This document shows, piece by piece, positions 1 to 7,209 of a stretch of DNA of 7,209 nt. The translations under genes were made by a program, and so were the position numbers. Under the pieces are notes generated by a model that ran no database searches, had not been told where the DNA came from, and worked only from the letters and a program-made list of their open reading frames with translations. Numbering within the stretch: the stretch's first letter is position 1; each line of letters begins with the position of its first letter. This DNA comes from an uncultured Arenimonas sp. (lineage in GTDB: Bacteria > Pseudomonadota > Gammaproteobacteria > Xanthomonadales > Xanthomonadaceae): assembly GCA_946480565.1 (NCBI GenBank), contig CAMLKR010000118.1, forward strand, positions 1 through 7,209, read 5' to 3'.

Positions 1-1558
<1,558 letters not shown>

Positions 1559-1563
1559 GGGAA

Positions 1564-1568
1564 CTCCT
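1564..1568 (-). promoter_or_regulatory. Ribosome binding site of acs
   Basis: CTCCT on the plus strand is AGGAG on the transcript, five bases upstream of ATG 1558-1556. It supports that start for acs. Confidence -1.
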
Positions 1569-1596
1569 GCGGCCCGGGGCCGCGCCTTCTTTTCAG

Positions 1597-1602
1597 AGAT
1601 TA
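1597..1602 (-). promoter_or_regulatory. Possible -10 hexamer for acs (TAATCT)
   Basis: TAATCT on the minus strand (plus-strand AGATTA) lies about 40 bases upstream of the acs ATG. The expected -35 position (1620-1625) reads CGCCAG, a poor match, so if real this promoter probably needs an activator. The TAGAC/GTCTA dyad is centred about 50 bases upstream of it, a reasonable place for an activator site. This rests on one hexamer. Confidence -1.
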
Positions 1603-1621
1603 CTCGCCTGCAGGCCATTCT

Positions 1622-1638
1622 GGCGGCACGCTGCCGCC
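1622..1638. repeat. Inverted repeat GGCGGCA-CGC-TGCCGCC
   Basis: Perfect 7-bp arms (1622-1628 and 1632-1638) flank a 3-nt spacer. There is no T-run on either side, so a terminator is unlikely. It could be a protein-binding site or, on the acs side, an element just upstream of the promoter. A chance occurrence in GC-rich DNA is also quite possible. Confidence -1.
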
Positions 1639-1645
1639 GCCCAAT

Positions 1646-1659
1646 TAGACCATCGTCTA
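1646..1659. promoter_or_regulatory. Dyad TAGAC-CATC-GTCTA, candidate operator
   Basis: The 14-bp element has 12 of 14 positions symmetric: TAGAC (1646-1650) and GTCTA (1655-1659) around CATC. It sits in the only AT-richer stretch of the divergent intergenic region, nearly midway between the two start codons. It overlaps the possible rightward -10 (1658-1663) and lies upstream of the possible leftward one. It is a good candidate for a dimeric regulator coordinating both transcripts. In Pseudomonas and Vibrio, acs is activated by the LuxR-type response regulator CrbR/ErdR, but I cannot say whether this site fits it. Confidence -1.
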
Positions 1660-1663
1660 TAAG
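1658..1663 (+). promoter_or_regulatory. Possible -10 hexamer for the porin/transporter operon (TATAAG)
   Basis: TATAAG matches the sigma70 -10 consensus at five of six positions. The -35 position at 17-bp spacing (1635-1640) reads CGCCGC and does not match. If used, it would give a leader of roughly 90 nt before ATG 1762. Its overlap with the dyad suggests control by whatever binds there. Confidence -1.
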
Positions 1664-1761
1664 CGCCCCGTTTACGACCAATGGGTAATGGCCCCACCCC
1701 CGGGCCCGCCACAGACTCGGCCCGCCATCGTGGCAACGGTCCGAATTCCGGGAGGGGAAGG

Positions 1762-3102
1762 ATGAACCGAAACACCAAGACACGCCGCTCGACGCTGGCG
1801 CTCGCCCTGCTGCTGGCGACCGCCGCGCCGGGCCTGGCCCTGGCGCAGGACGCCAGCCCGCAGGATCTCGAGGCCCGCATCGCCCAGCTCGAACAGCTGG
1901 TGCAGGGCCTGAAGTCCGAACTCGAAGCCCAGAAGGCCGCACAGGCCGCTACGCCGGTGCCCGCGCCGCTGCCGGCCGGGGCCCAGCCGATCCAGGCCAC
2001 CACCGTGATGCCGGCCGCCAATGCCGGCACGAAGTTCAGCTACGGCGGCTTCATCAAGCTCGACGCCATGTACACCAACACCGACGGCGGCGAGATCGCC
2101 GACGGCAGCCCGGGCCGGCTGTTCTACCTGCCCAGCACCATCCCGGTGGGCGCGCCCGGCAGCGACGAAGGCACCGACCTGGACATGCACGCGCAGTTCT
2201 CGCGCTTCTGGTTCAGCGCCGACAGCGAGGTGGACGGCCGCAAGGTCAAGGCCTACATCGAGGCCGACATCTTCGGCAACGCCAACGGCAACGAGACCGC
2301 GACCAACACCTACGGCCTGACCATCCGCCACGCCTACGTCAGCTGGGACAAGTGGCTGGCCGGCCAGACCTGGTCGAACTTCCAGGACGTGGCGGCGCTT
2401 CCGGACGCGGTCGACTTCGTCGGCCCCACCGAAGGCACCATCTTCGTGCGCCAGGCCCAGCTGCGCTACACCAACGGGCCCTGGTCGTTCTCGATCGAGA
2501 ACCCGGAGACCCTGGTCAACGTCTACCAGAGCACCGCCCGCATCAGCAGCGACGACAACACCCTGCCCGACCTGACCGCGCGCTACCTGCACAAGGCGCC
2601 ATGGGGCCACTTCACGGTCGCGGCGCTGGCGCGGCAGCTCAAGTACGAAACCGCCACCAGCGACGAGTCCGAATCGGCCTTCGCCCTCAGCGTCTCGGGC
2701 AAGTGGAACCTCGGCGCCAACGACGACATCCGCTACATGCTCAGCGGCGGCAGCGGCCTGGGCCGCTACCTGGCCTTCGGCCTGGGCGCCGACACCATGC
2801 AGGCGGTCGACGGCTCGCTCGAGGCCCTGGACGGCTACGGCGGCTTCATCGCCTGGCGCCATGCGTTCACGCCCAAGCTGCGCGGCAGCCTGATGTATTC
2901 GGCGGCGCAGTTCGACAACGACCCGCTGCTGACCGGGCTGGCCGTCACCGAGGCGACCCAGTCCATCCACGCCAACCTGATCTATTCGCCGCTGCCGAAG
3001 ATCGACATCGGCGCCGAGCTCATCTTCGGCGAACGCGAGCTCGAGAACGGCCAGAGCGGCGACCTCGACCGCCTGCACATGCACGTCAAGTACAACTTCT
3101 GA
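1762..3102 (+). CDS. DcaP-like trimeric outer-membrane porin
   Basis: Probable outer-membrane channel for small anionic or carboxylate solutes; the solute is not predictable from sequence. The 446-residue product has a clear signal peptide: basic start (R3, K6, R8, R9), hydrophobic core 11-22, likely cleavage after A26-L27-A28. A short coiled coil at about 33-58 ([19 protein letters not shown]) and an Ala/Pro linker follow. The beta-barrel begins near [10 protein letters not shown] (92-101) and ends with the terminal aromatic of HVKYNF, typical of outer-membrane proteins. Coiled coil followed by an FxKLD-type first strand is the DcaP arrangement (Acinetobacter DcaP is a trimer linked to dicarboxylate uptake). 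ATG 1762 was chosen because GGAGG lies six bases upstream and it starts exactly at the signal peptide. An in-frame ATG at 1681 would add 27 unlikely residues. It is first in an operon with the transporter 15 bp downstream. Confidence -1.
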   Translation: MNRNTKTRRSTLALALLLATAAPGLALAQDASPQDLEARIAQLEQLVQGLKSELEAQKAAQAATPVPAPLPAGAQPIQATTVMPAANAGTKFSYGGFIKLDAMYTNTDGGEIADGSPGRLFYLPSTIPVGAPGSDEGTDLDMHAQFSRFWFSADSEVDGRKVKAYIEADIFGNANGNETATNTYGLTIRHAYVSWDKWLAGQTWSNFQDVAALPDAVDFVGPTEGTIFVRQAQLRYTNGPWSFSIENPETLVNVYQSTARISSDDNTLPDLTARYLHKAPWGHFTVAALARQLKYETATSDESESAFALSVSGKWNLGANDDIRYMLSGGSGLGRYLAFGLGADTMQAVDGSLEALDGYGGFIAWRHAFTPKLRGSLMYSAAQFDNDPLLTGLAVTEATQSIHANLIYSPLPKIDIGAELIFGERELENGQSGDLDRLHMHVKYNF

Positions 3103-3117
3103 CCGGGGGTCACACCG

Positions 3118-4785
3118 ATGTCCACCACCGCAAAACTCGCCACCGCCACCCACGACGCCAACGGCAAGCCCTTGACCGCCGGGCACAAGAAGGTGATCTT
3201 CGCCTCCAGCCTGGGCACCGTCTTCGAGTGGTACGACTTCTACCTGTACGGCTCGCTGGCGGCGATCATCGCCGCGCAGTTCTTCAGCGGCGTCAACGAG
3301 ACCACCGGCTTCATCTTCGCGCTGCTGGCCTTCGCCGCCGGCTTCGCGGTGCGTCCGTTCGGCGCCATCGTGTTCGGCCGCATCGGCGACATGATCGGCC
3401 GCAAGTACACCTTCCTGGTCACCATCGTCATCATGGGCATCTCGACCTTCCTGGTCGGCATCCTGCCCAGCTACGGCAGCATCGGCATCGCGGCGCCGAT
3501 CATCCTGATCGTGCTGCGGCTGCTGCAGGGCCTGGCCCTGGGCGGCGAGTACGGCGGCGCGGCGACCTACGTGGCCGAACACGCCCCGCACGGCAAGCGC
3601 GGCCTGTACACCAGCTTCATCCAGACCACGGCCACGATCGGCCTGCTGCTGTCGCTGGTGGTGATCCTGACGGTGCGCGAGACCATCGGCGTGGAGGCGT
3701 TCAACGCCTGGGGCTGGCGCATCCCCTTCCTGCTGTCGATCATCCTGCTCGGCATCTCGGTCTGGATCCGCATGCAGCTGGCGGAATCGCCGCTGTTCCA
3801 GGAGATGAAGGCCAACGGCAAGCTGTCGAAGGCGCCGATCACCGAGAGCTTCTTCTCGAAGAACGGCCGCATCGTGCTGCTGGCCCTGCTGGGCGCCACC
3901 GCCGGCCAGGCCGTGGTGTGGTATGCGGGCCAGTTCTACGCGATGTATTTCCTCAGCCAGTCCCTGAAGGTGGACAGCACCACCACCTGGATGCTGATCG
4001 GCGGCGCCCTGATCCTGGGCACGCCCTTCTTCATCTTCTTCGGCTGGCTGTCGGACAAGATCGGCCGCAAGCCGATCGTGATGGCGGGCTGCCTGATCGC
4101 GGCGCTGACCTACTTCCCGCTGTTCCAGGGCCTGACCCACTACGCCAACCCGGCGATCGACGAGGCCAGCGAGACGTCGCCGGCGGTGGTGATCGCCGAT
4201 CCGGCGACCTGCAACTTCCAGTTCGATCCGATCGGCAAGAAGAAGTTCACCAGCTCCTGCGACATCGCCGCGGCGGCGCTGGCCAAGGCCGGCGTGCCCT
4301 ACACGGTGCAGGAGGCGCCGGCCGGCACGCTGGCGTCCATCCGCATCGGCGACCGCCCGATCCAGGGCTACGAGGGGCTGGCCGCCGACGCCGCCGACCA
4401 GGGCACGCGCTTCACCGGCGAACTCAAGACGGCGCTGACCGACGCGGGTTATCCGACCGCGGCCGACCCGGCGCGCATCAACAAGCCGATGGTGCTGGCG
4501 ATCCTGACCCTGCTGGTGATCTACGTGACCATGGTCTACGGGCCGATCGCGGCCTGGCTGGTCGAGCTGTTCCCGACCCAGATCCGCTACACCTCGATGT
4601 CGCTGCCCTACCACATCGGCAACGGCTGGTTCGGCGGCTTCCTGCCCACCATCTCGTTCGCGCTGGTGGCGGCCACCGGCAACATCTACTACGGGCTGTG
4701 GTACCCGATCGTCATCGCGCTGATGACTTTCGTGATCGGCTCGCTGTTCCTGCGCGAGACCAAGGACGTGGACATCACGCAGTAG
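3118..4785 (+). CDS. MFS transporter, metabolite:H+ symporter (MHS) family, with large periplasmic insertion
   Basis: Probable proton-coupled importer of a small organic acid or related metabolite in the inner membrane. The 555 residues show twelve likely membrane segments. The first carries the MHS signature FEWYDFYLYG (36-45). Motif A, GRIGDMIGRK (87-96), lies between segments 2 and 3; RLLQGLALGGE (134-144) is in segment 4; the second-half motif GWLSDKIGRK (309-318) follows segment 8. Between segments 9 and 10 is a hydrophilic stretch of about 114 residues (342-455) with two cysteines, C365 and C381. With the N-terminus inside, this loop is periplasmic. Usual MHS proteins (KgtP, ProP) are about 430-500 residues, so the extra length is essentially this loop. 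The gene starts 15 bp after the porin stop with a GGGGG Shine-Dalgarno-like run (3105-3109) and is probably cotranscribed. Divergence from acs hints at acetate or another short carboxylate, but the substrate is unproven. Confidence -1.
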   Translation: MSTTAKLATATHDANGKPLTAGHKKVIFASSLGTVFEWYDFYLYGSLAAIIAAQFFSGVNETTGFIFALLAFAAGFAVRPFGAIVFGRIGDMIGRKYTFLVTIVIMGISTFLVGILPSYGSIGIAAPIILIVLRLLQGLALGGEYGGAATYVAEHAPHGKRGLYTSFIQTTATIGLLLSLVVILTVRETIGVEAFNAWGWRIPFLLSIILLGISVWIRMQLAESPLFQEMKANGKLSKAPITESFFSKNGRIVLLALLGATAGQAVVWYAGQFYAMYFLSQSLKVDSTTTWMLIGGALILGTPFFIFFGWLSDKIGRKPIVMAGCLIAALTYFPLFQGLTHYANPAIDEASETSPAVVIADPATCNFQFDPIGKKKFTSSCDIAAAALAKAGVPYTVQEAPAGTLASIRIGDRPIQGYEGLAADAADQGTRFTGELKTALTDAGYPTAADPARINKPMVLAILTLLVIYVTMVYGPIAAWLVELFPTQIRYTSMSLPYHIGNGWFGGFLPTISFALVAATGNIYYGLWYPIVIALMTFVIGSLFLRETKDVDITQ

Positions 4786-4795
4786 CGCTCCCCCC

Positions 4796-4816
4796 GCCGG
4801 GGTCCGCCCCGGCTTT
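4796..4816 (+). terminator. First terminator-like hairpin after the transporter gene
   Basis: GCCGGGG (4796-4802) pairs perfectly with CCCCGGC (4807-4813) around a TCCG loop and is followed by TTT. It begins 10 bases after the stop codon. The T-run is short, so it may act together with the stronger hairpin just downstream. Confidence -1.
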
Positions 4817-4820
4817 CCAC

Positions 4821-4851
4821 GACGCCGGCACCCGGGTGCCGGCGTCTTTCT
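4821..4851 (+). terminator. Strong intrinsic terminator of the porin/transporter operon
   Basis: Positions 4821-4846 form a perfect 26-nt palindrome: an 11-bp stem (GACGCCGGCAC with its complement) and a CCGG loop, followed by TTTCT. Only the plus-strand side has the T-rich tail, so it should terminate rightward transcription. It separates the transporter from the epimerase gene, implying the latter has its own promoter. Confidence -1.
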
Positions 4852-4898
4852 GCGCGGCCTGCACCCTCGGCTAAGCTTGGCGGGCCCAAGGAGCCCCC

Positions 4899-5813
4899 AT
4901 GAGTTCGCCGCCCACCCCGAAGGTCCTGGTCACCGGCAGTTCCGGCCGCGTCGGCCGGGCGATCCACATCCGGTTGGCGTCGCGCCATGCCGTCACCGGC
5001 CTGGACCGCAGTCCATCCTCGACCGCGGACTGGGTCGGGGACCTCGATACGCCCGGGCTGCTGGCCCGCGCGCTCGAAGGCGTCGAATTCGTCGTGCATA
5101 CCGCGGCACTGCACGCGCCGCACGTGGCGCACCTGCCCGAGTCGGAGTTCCGCCGCATCAACGTCGACGGCACCCGGCGCCTGCTCGATGCGGCCGCCGC
5201 CGCGGGCGTGAAGCGCATCGTCTTCACCAGCACCACGGCGCTGTACGGCGACGCCGCCACACCGCCCGGACGCGCCGGCTGGGTGGACGAGTCGCTGGTG
5301 CCGGAGCCGCGCACCATCTACCACCGCAGCAAGCTCGAGGCCGAAGCATTGCTGCGCGAGGCCGCGCTGGGTGGCGGGCCGTCGGTGCGCATCCTGCGCA
5401 TGTCGCGCTGTTTTCCGGAGCCATCCAACGTGATGGCGATCTTCCGGCTGCATCGCGGCGTCGATGCCCGCGACGTGGCCACGGCCCACGAAGCCGCCCT
5501 GTCCCATCCGGGGCCGGCCTGCGCGAGCTTCGTGGTCTCGGGCGCGACGCCCTTCGTCGCCGCGGATTGCGGGGCGCTGTGGGCGGATGCCCCGGCCGTG
5601 CTGGCCCGCCGTGCGCCCGACCTGGTCGCCGCCTTCGCTGCGCGCGGCTGGCCGCTGCCGGCGCGGATCGACCGGGTCTACGACGCGGGTGCGGCCCGGC
5701 GCGAGCTGGGCTGGGTGCCGCGTTACGGCCCCGACGAGGTGTTGGCGATGCGCGACGCCGAATCGGGCGAAGTGCTGCCGCCGGACGCCCGCCAGCGCTG
5801 GCGCCCCGACTGA
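4899..5813 (+). CDS. NAD-dependent epimerase/dehydratase family protein (extended SDR)
   Basis: Probable cytosolic nucleotide-dependent oxidoreductase or epimerase of the GalE-like extended SDR family; the substrate is unknown. The 304 residues begin with a Rossmann fold carrying VTGSSGRVG, giving GxxGxxG at 13-19. D36 at the end of beta-2 favours NAD over NADP. D48 in GDL fits the adenine pocket. The catalytic set is T112 in TSTTALYG and Y141/K145 in YHRSK. Conserved later segments are RGVDARDVATAH (186-197) and the C-terminal ARRELGWVPRYGPDEVL. The part between strand 6 (ILRMSRCF) and the DARDVA segment is only about 17 residues, shorter than in GalE, so the substrate lobe is small. AAGGAG (4888-4893), five bases from the ATG, supports the start. 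It follows the operon terminator and converges on the next gene, one base between stops. Calling it a sugar epimerase would over-read it. Confidence -1.
   Translation: MSSPPTPKVLVTGSSGRVGRAIHIRLASRHAVTGLDRSPSSTADWVGDLDTPGLLARALEGVEFVVHTAALHAPHVAHLPESEFRRINVDGTRRLLDAAAAAGVKRIVFTSTTALYGDAATPPGRAGWVDESLVPEPRTIYHRSKLEAEALLREAALGGGPSVRILRMSRCFPEPSNVMAIFRLHRGVDARDVATAHEAALSHPGPACASFVVSGATPFVAADCGALWADAPAVLARRAPDLVAAFAARGWPLPARIDRVYDAGAARRELGWVPRYGPDEVLAMRDAESGEVLPPDARQRWRPD
5790..5803. repeat. 14-bp perfect palindrome at the 3' end of the epimerase gene
   Basis: CGCCAGCGCTGGCG lies within the last codons of the epimerase gene, 7 bp before its stop. It precedes a second hairpin over the stop codons. 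There is no adjacent T-run, and it may simply reflect codon composition (AR/QRW codons). Confidence -1.
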
Positions 5814-5825
5814 ATCACCAGTCGG
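5806..5825. terminator. Hairpin spanning both convergent stop codons
   Basis: CCGACTG (5806-5812) pairs perfectly with CAGTCGG (5819-5825) around the loop AATCAC. The element contains both the plus-strand TGA (5811-5813) and the minus-strand TGA (5815-5817, complement). Its symmetry would make a hairpin at the 3' end of either transcript. Neither side has a T-run, so it is not a classical intrinsic terminator. It may pause polymerase, help Rho, or protect 3' ends (inference). Confidence -1.
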
Positions 5826-7209
5826 TCGGCCGGTAGTCCTTCAGGAACTGGCCCCAGACGTGGTGGCCGGTGTTGAAGCCGTCGATGATCGGGTCGACGA
5901 TGCGGGCGGCGCCATCGACGATGTCCAGCGGCGGGTGGAAACGCTCCTCGCGGGTCTTGCGCTCGGCGATCTCGATCGGGTCCTCGTCGGTCACCCAGCC
6001 GGTGTCCACGGCGTTCATGTGGATGCCGTCGCCCTGGTAATCGGCGGCCGAGGTGCGCGTCATCATGTTCAGCGCGGCCTTGGCCATGTTGGTGTGCGGA
6101 TGCCGGGTGGTCTTGAAGTTGCGGTAGAACTGCCCCTCCATCGCCGACACGTTGACGATGTGCTTGTCGCGTTCCGGCGTGCGCAGCATGAGGGGCTTGA
6201 GGCGCGCGTTGATGATGAAGGGCGCAACCGCGTTCACCAGCTGCACCTCGAGCAGCTCGACCACCGGCACCTCGTGCATCAGCAGGCGCCAGGAATTTCG
6301 GCCGCGCAGGTCCACCTGCTGCAGGTCGGCGTCGAGCCGGCCTTCCGGGAACAGGTGCTGCTGGCCCAGCAGCTCCTCGGCCAGCAGCGGCACCTGCGAC
6401 AGTTCGGCGGCGCGGGTCAGGCCCGGCGCCTCGACGCCGTGCGCCAGCGCGTTGCCGTCGGGCACCAGGTCGTAGCCGCGCAGGCCCTCGTAGCTGCCCA
6501 GCAGCCTGCGCACGTGTTCGGGCATGTCCGAATGCGCGGCGGTTTCGCCGGCGATCATGTGCGCGTAGAAGGCCGGCGGACGGCGCACGGTCTGGCAGGC
6601 GTTGTTGATGATGAAGTCCAGGCGGTCGCGCGTGGCCAGCAGGGTCTGGCAGAAAGCTTCCACGCTCGGCGTGTGGCGAAGGTCCAGGCCGAACACTTCC
6701 AGGCGGTGGCCCCACTCGGCGAAGTCCGGCTCCTGGGCGTAACGCGCGGCCGAGTCGCGCGGGAAGCGCGTGGTGACGATCAGCGAGGCGCCGGCGCGCA
6801 GCAGCTTCAGGCCGGCCTGGTAGCCGATCTTGACGCGGCCGCCGGTGAGCAGGGCGACGCGGCCGCGCAGGTCGGCGGTTTCGGTGCGCTTGTGGAAATT
6901 GAACTCGGCGCAGGCCGGGCACATCTGGTCGTAGAAGTGGTGGATGCGCGTGTACTTTTCCTTGCACACGTAGCAGTGCTGCGGCTCGATGGTCTCGCGC
7001 GCGGGCTCGTCGGTGAGGGTGTCCACCGGCTTGTTCGCCGGCGGGAAATAGTTCGGCGTGGTGAACACCGGCTTGCTGCGCAGCTCGCGGATGCCGGTGG
7101 CGTTGAGCACGGCATCGTCGTGGGCATTGCGCTCCTTCACCTGGGCGCGCTTCTTCTCGCGGCGCAGCTTGCGGTGCGGGATCGGGTCCGGGTGGTGGAA
7201 GCGGTTCAC
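5815..7209 (-). CDS. Divergent SDR-family oxidoreductase with N-terminal four-cysteine (zinc-knuckle-like) motif; start uncertain
   Basis: Probable NAD(P)-binding oxidoreductase of unknown substrate. Numbering is from GTG at 7209-7207, the last codon in the window, giving 464 residues; the true start may lie outside or slightly inside. Residues 1-75 are basic and probably poorly folded. C79/C82 and C97/C100 form CxxC-x14-CxxC, likely a zinc site. The SDR domain starts near 115. Its cofactor motif is TGGRVKIG (122-129), with K127 where SDRs normally have the second glycine. INNAC (201-205) replaces NNAG, and N326 in QLVNAVAPF fits the catalytic asparagine. S355 in IVNVSAMEG fits the catalytic serine. 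K377 in TNMAKAALNMM aligns with the catalytic lysine, but the residue four before it is T373, not tyrosine. About 100 extra residues lie between NNAC and S355. I recall similar TGGRVKIG/HTNMAKAAL proteins in other bacteria and in eukaryotes, but cannot name a function. It converges on the epimerase gene. Confidence -1.
   Translation of the reverse strand: MNRFHHPDPIPHRKLRREKKRAQVKERNAHDDAVLNATGIRELRSKPVFTTPNYFPPANKPVDTLTDEPARETIEPQHCYVCKEKYTRIHHFYDQMCPACAEFNFHKRTETADLRGRVALLTGGRVKIGYQAGLKLLRAGASLIVTTRFPRDSAARYAQEPDFAEWGHRLEVFGLDLRHTPSVEAFCQTLLATRDRLDFIINNACQTVRRPPAFYAHMIAGETAAHSDMPEHVRRLLGSYEGLRGYDLVPDGNALAHGVEAPGLTRAAELSQVPLLAEELLGQQHLFPEGRLDADLQQVDLRGRNSWRLLMHEVPVVELLEVQLVNAVAPFIINARLKPLMLRTPERDKHIVNVSAMEGQFYRNFKTTRHPHTNMAKAALNMMTRTSAADYQGDGIHMNAVDTGWVTDEDPIEIAERKTREERFHPPLDIVDGAARIVDPIIDGFNTGHHVWGQFLKDYRPTDW

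Larger units (their letters stand above)
1559..1761. promoter_or_regulatory. Divergent control region between acs and the porin/transporter operon
   Basis: These 203 bp hold both promoters and both ribosome binding sites: AGGAG for acs (1564-1568, minus) and GGAGG for the porin (1751-1755, plus, six bases before ATG 1762). Most of it is very GC-rich, with an AT-richer island at about 1643-1662 that contains a dyad. Neither direction shows a good sigma70 -35 box, which fits activator-dependent promoters (inference). No small ORF here looks convincing. Confidence -1.

Noticed and set aside
1571..1581. GGCCC-G-GGGCC inverted repeat in the acs leader
   Set aside because: A 1-nt loop and pure G/C content make it a poor hairpin and likely a product of base composition.
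1621..1635. Sigma54-like TGG...TGCC in the divergent region
   Set aside because: The GG-to-GC spacing is 9 rather than the required 10 bases, and the sequence is better explained by the inverted repeat it belongs to.
1681..1761. Upstream in-frame ATG giving the porin a 27-residue extension
   Set aside because: The extension would bury the signal peptide, has no good ribosome binding site, and competes with ATG 1762, which has GGAGG at ideal spacing.
1672..4614. Very long minus-strand open frame (980 codons) opposite the porin and transporter
   Set aside because: It spans two well-supported genes and their junction in antisense. The composition is repetitive V/G/R/Q/D/H and no domain is visible; absence of stops is expected at high GC.
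2352..4874. Long plus-strand open frame (840 codons) overlapping the porin and transporter in another frame
   Set aside because: The translation is R/P/G/H-rich without structure and runs through the porin stop, the transporter and the terminators. It is a frame shadow.
4872..4877. TAAGCT as a -10 box for the epimerase gene
   Set aside because: There is no acceptable -35 at 16-18 bp upstream, where the terminator tail lies. The hexamer alone is too weak to annotate, though the gene probably does have a promoter near here.

Overview
The window is high-GC, densely coding DNA from a Gram-negative heterotroph. Two genes encode envelope proteins that need an outer membrane and a periplasm. The gene types and style (Acs divergent from a DcaP-like porin and a long MHS-type MFS transporter, GC-rich hairpin terminators) suggest a gammaproteobacterium of the Xanthomonadaceae (Lysobacter/Luteimonas/Stenotrophomonas-like). 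That placement is an impression from memory, not a computed assignment. I see no mobile element, CRISPR array, tRNA or rRNA.

Layout. (1) 1-1558, minus strand: acetyl-CoA synthetase acs. Its 5' end is in the window and its C-terminal lid domain runs off the left edge. (2) 1559-1761: a 203-bp divergent control region with a TAGAC-N4-GTCTA dyad, a second GC-rich inverted repeat and weak promoter-like hexamers. (3) 1762-3102 and 3118-4785, plus strand: a two-gene operon of a DcaP-like outer-membrane porin and an MHS-family MFS inner-membrane transporter, 15 bp apart. (4) 4786-4898: two tandem terminator-like hairpins, then the start of the next gene. (5) 4899-5813, plus strand: an extended-SDR NAD-dependent epimerase/dehydratase. 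(6) 5815-7209, minus strand: a large divergent SDR with an N-terminal four-cysteine putative zinc knuckle. It converges on the epimerase with one base between the two stop codons, and its start is at or beyond the right edge.

How the genes may work together. Porin, inner-membrane carrier and Acs form a plausible outer membrane to inner membrane to cytosol route for a small carboxylate, with Acs activating acetate to acetyl-CoA. The shared divergent region and its dyad would allow joint control. This is inference from arrangement and families; the transported substrate is not shown by sequence. The two SDR-type genes on the right look like a separate unit.

The most unusual items are the right-hand SDR (zinc knuckle, lysine in the cofactor glycine motif, threonine where the catalytic tyrosine is expected, an insertion of about 100 residues) and the roughly 114-residue, two-cysteine periplasmic insertion in the MFS transporter. 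I found no wholly new multi-gene system.
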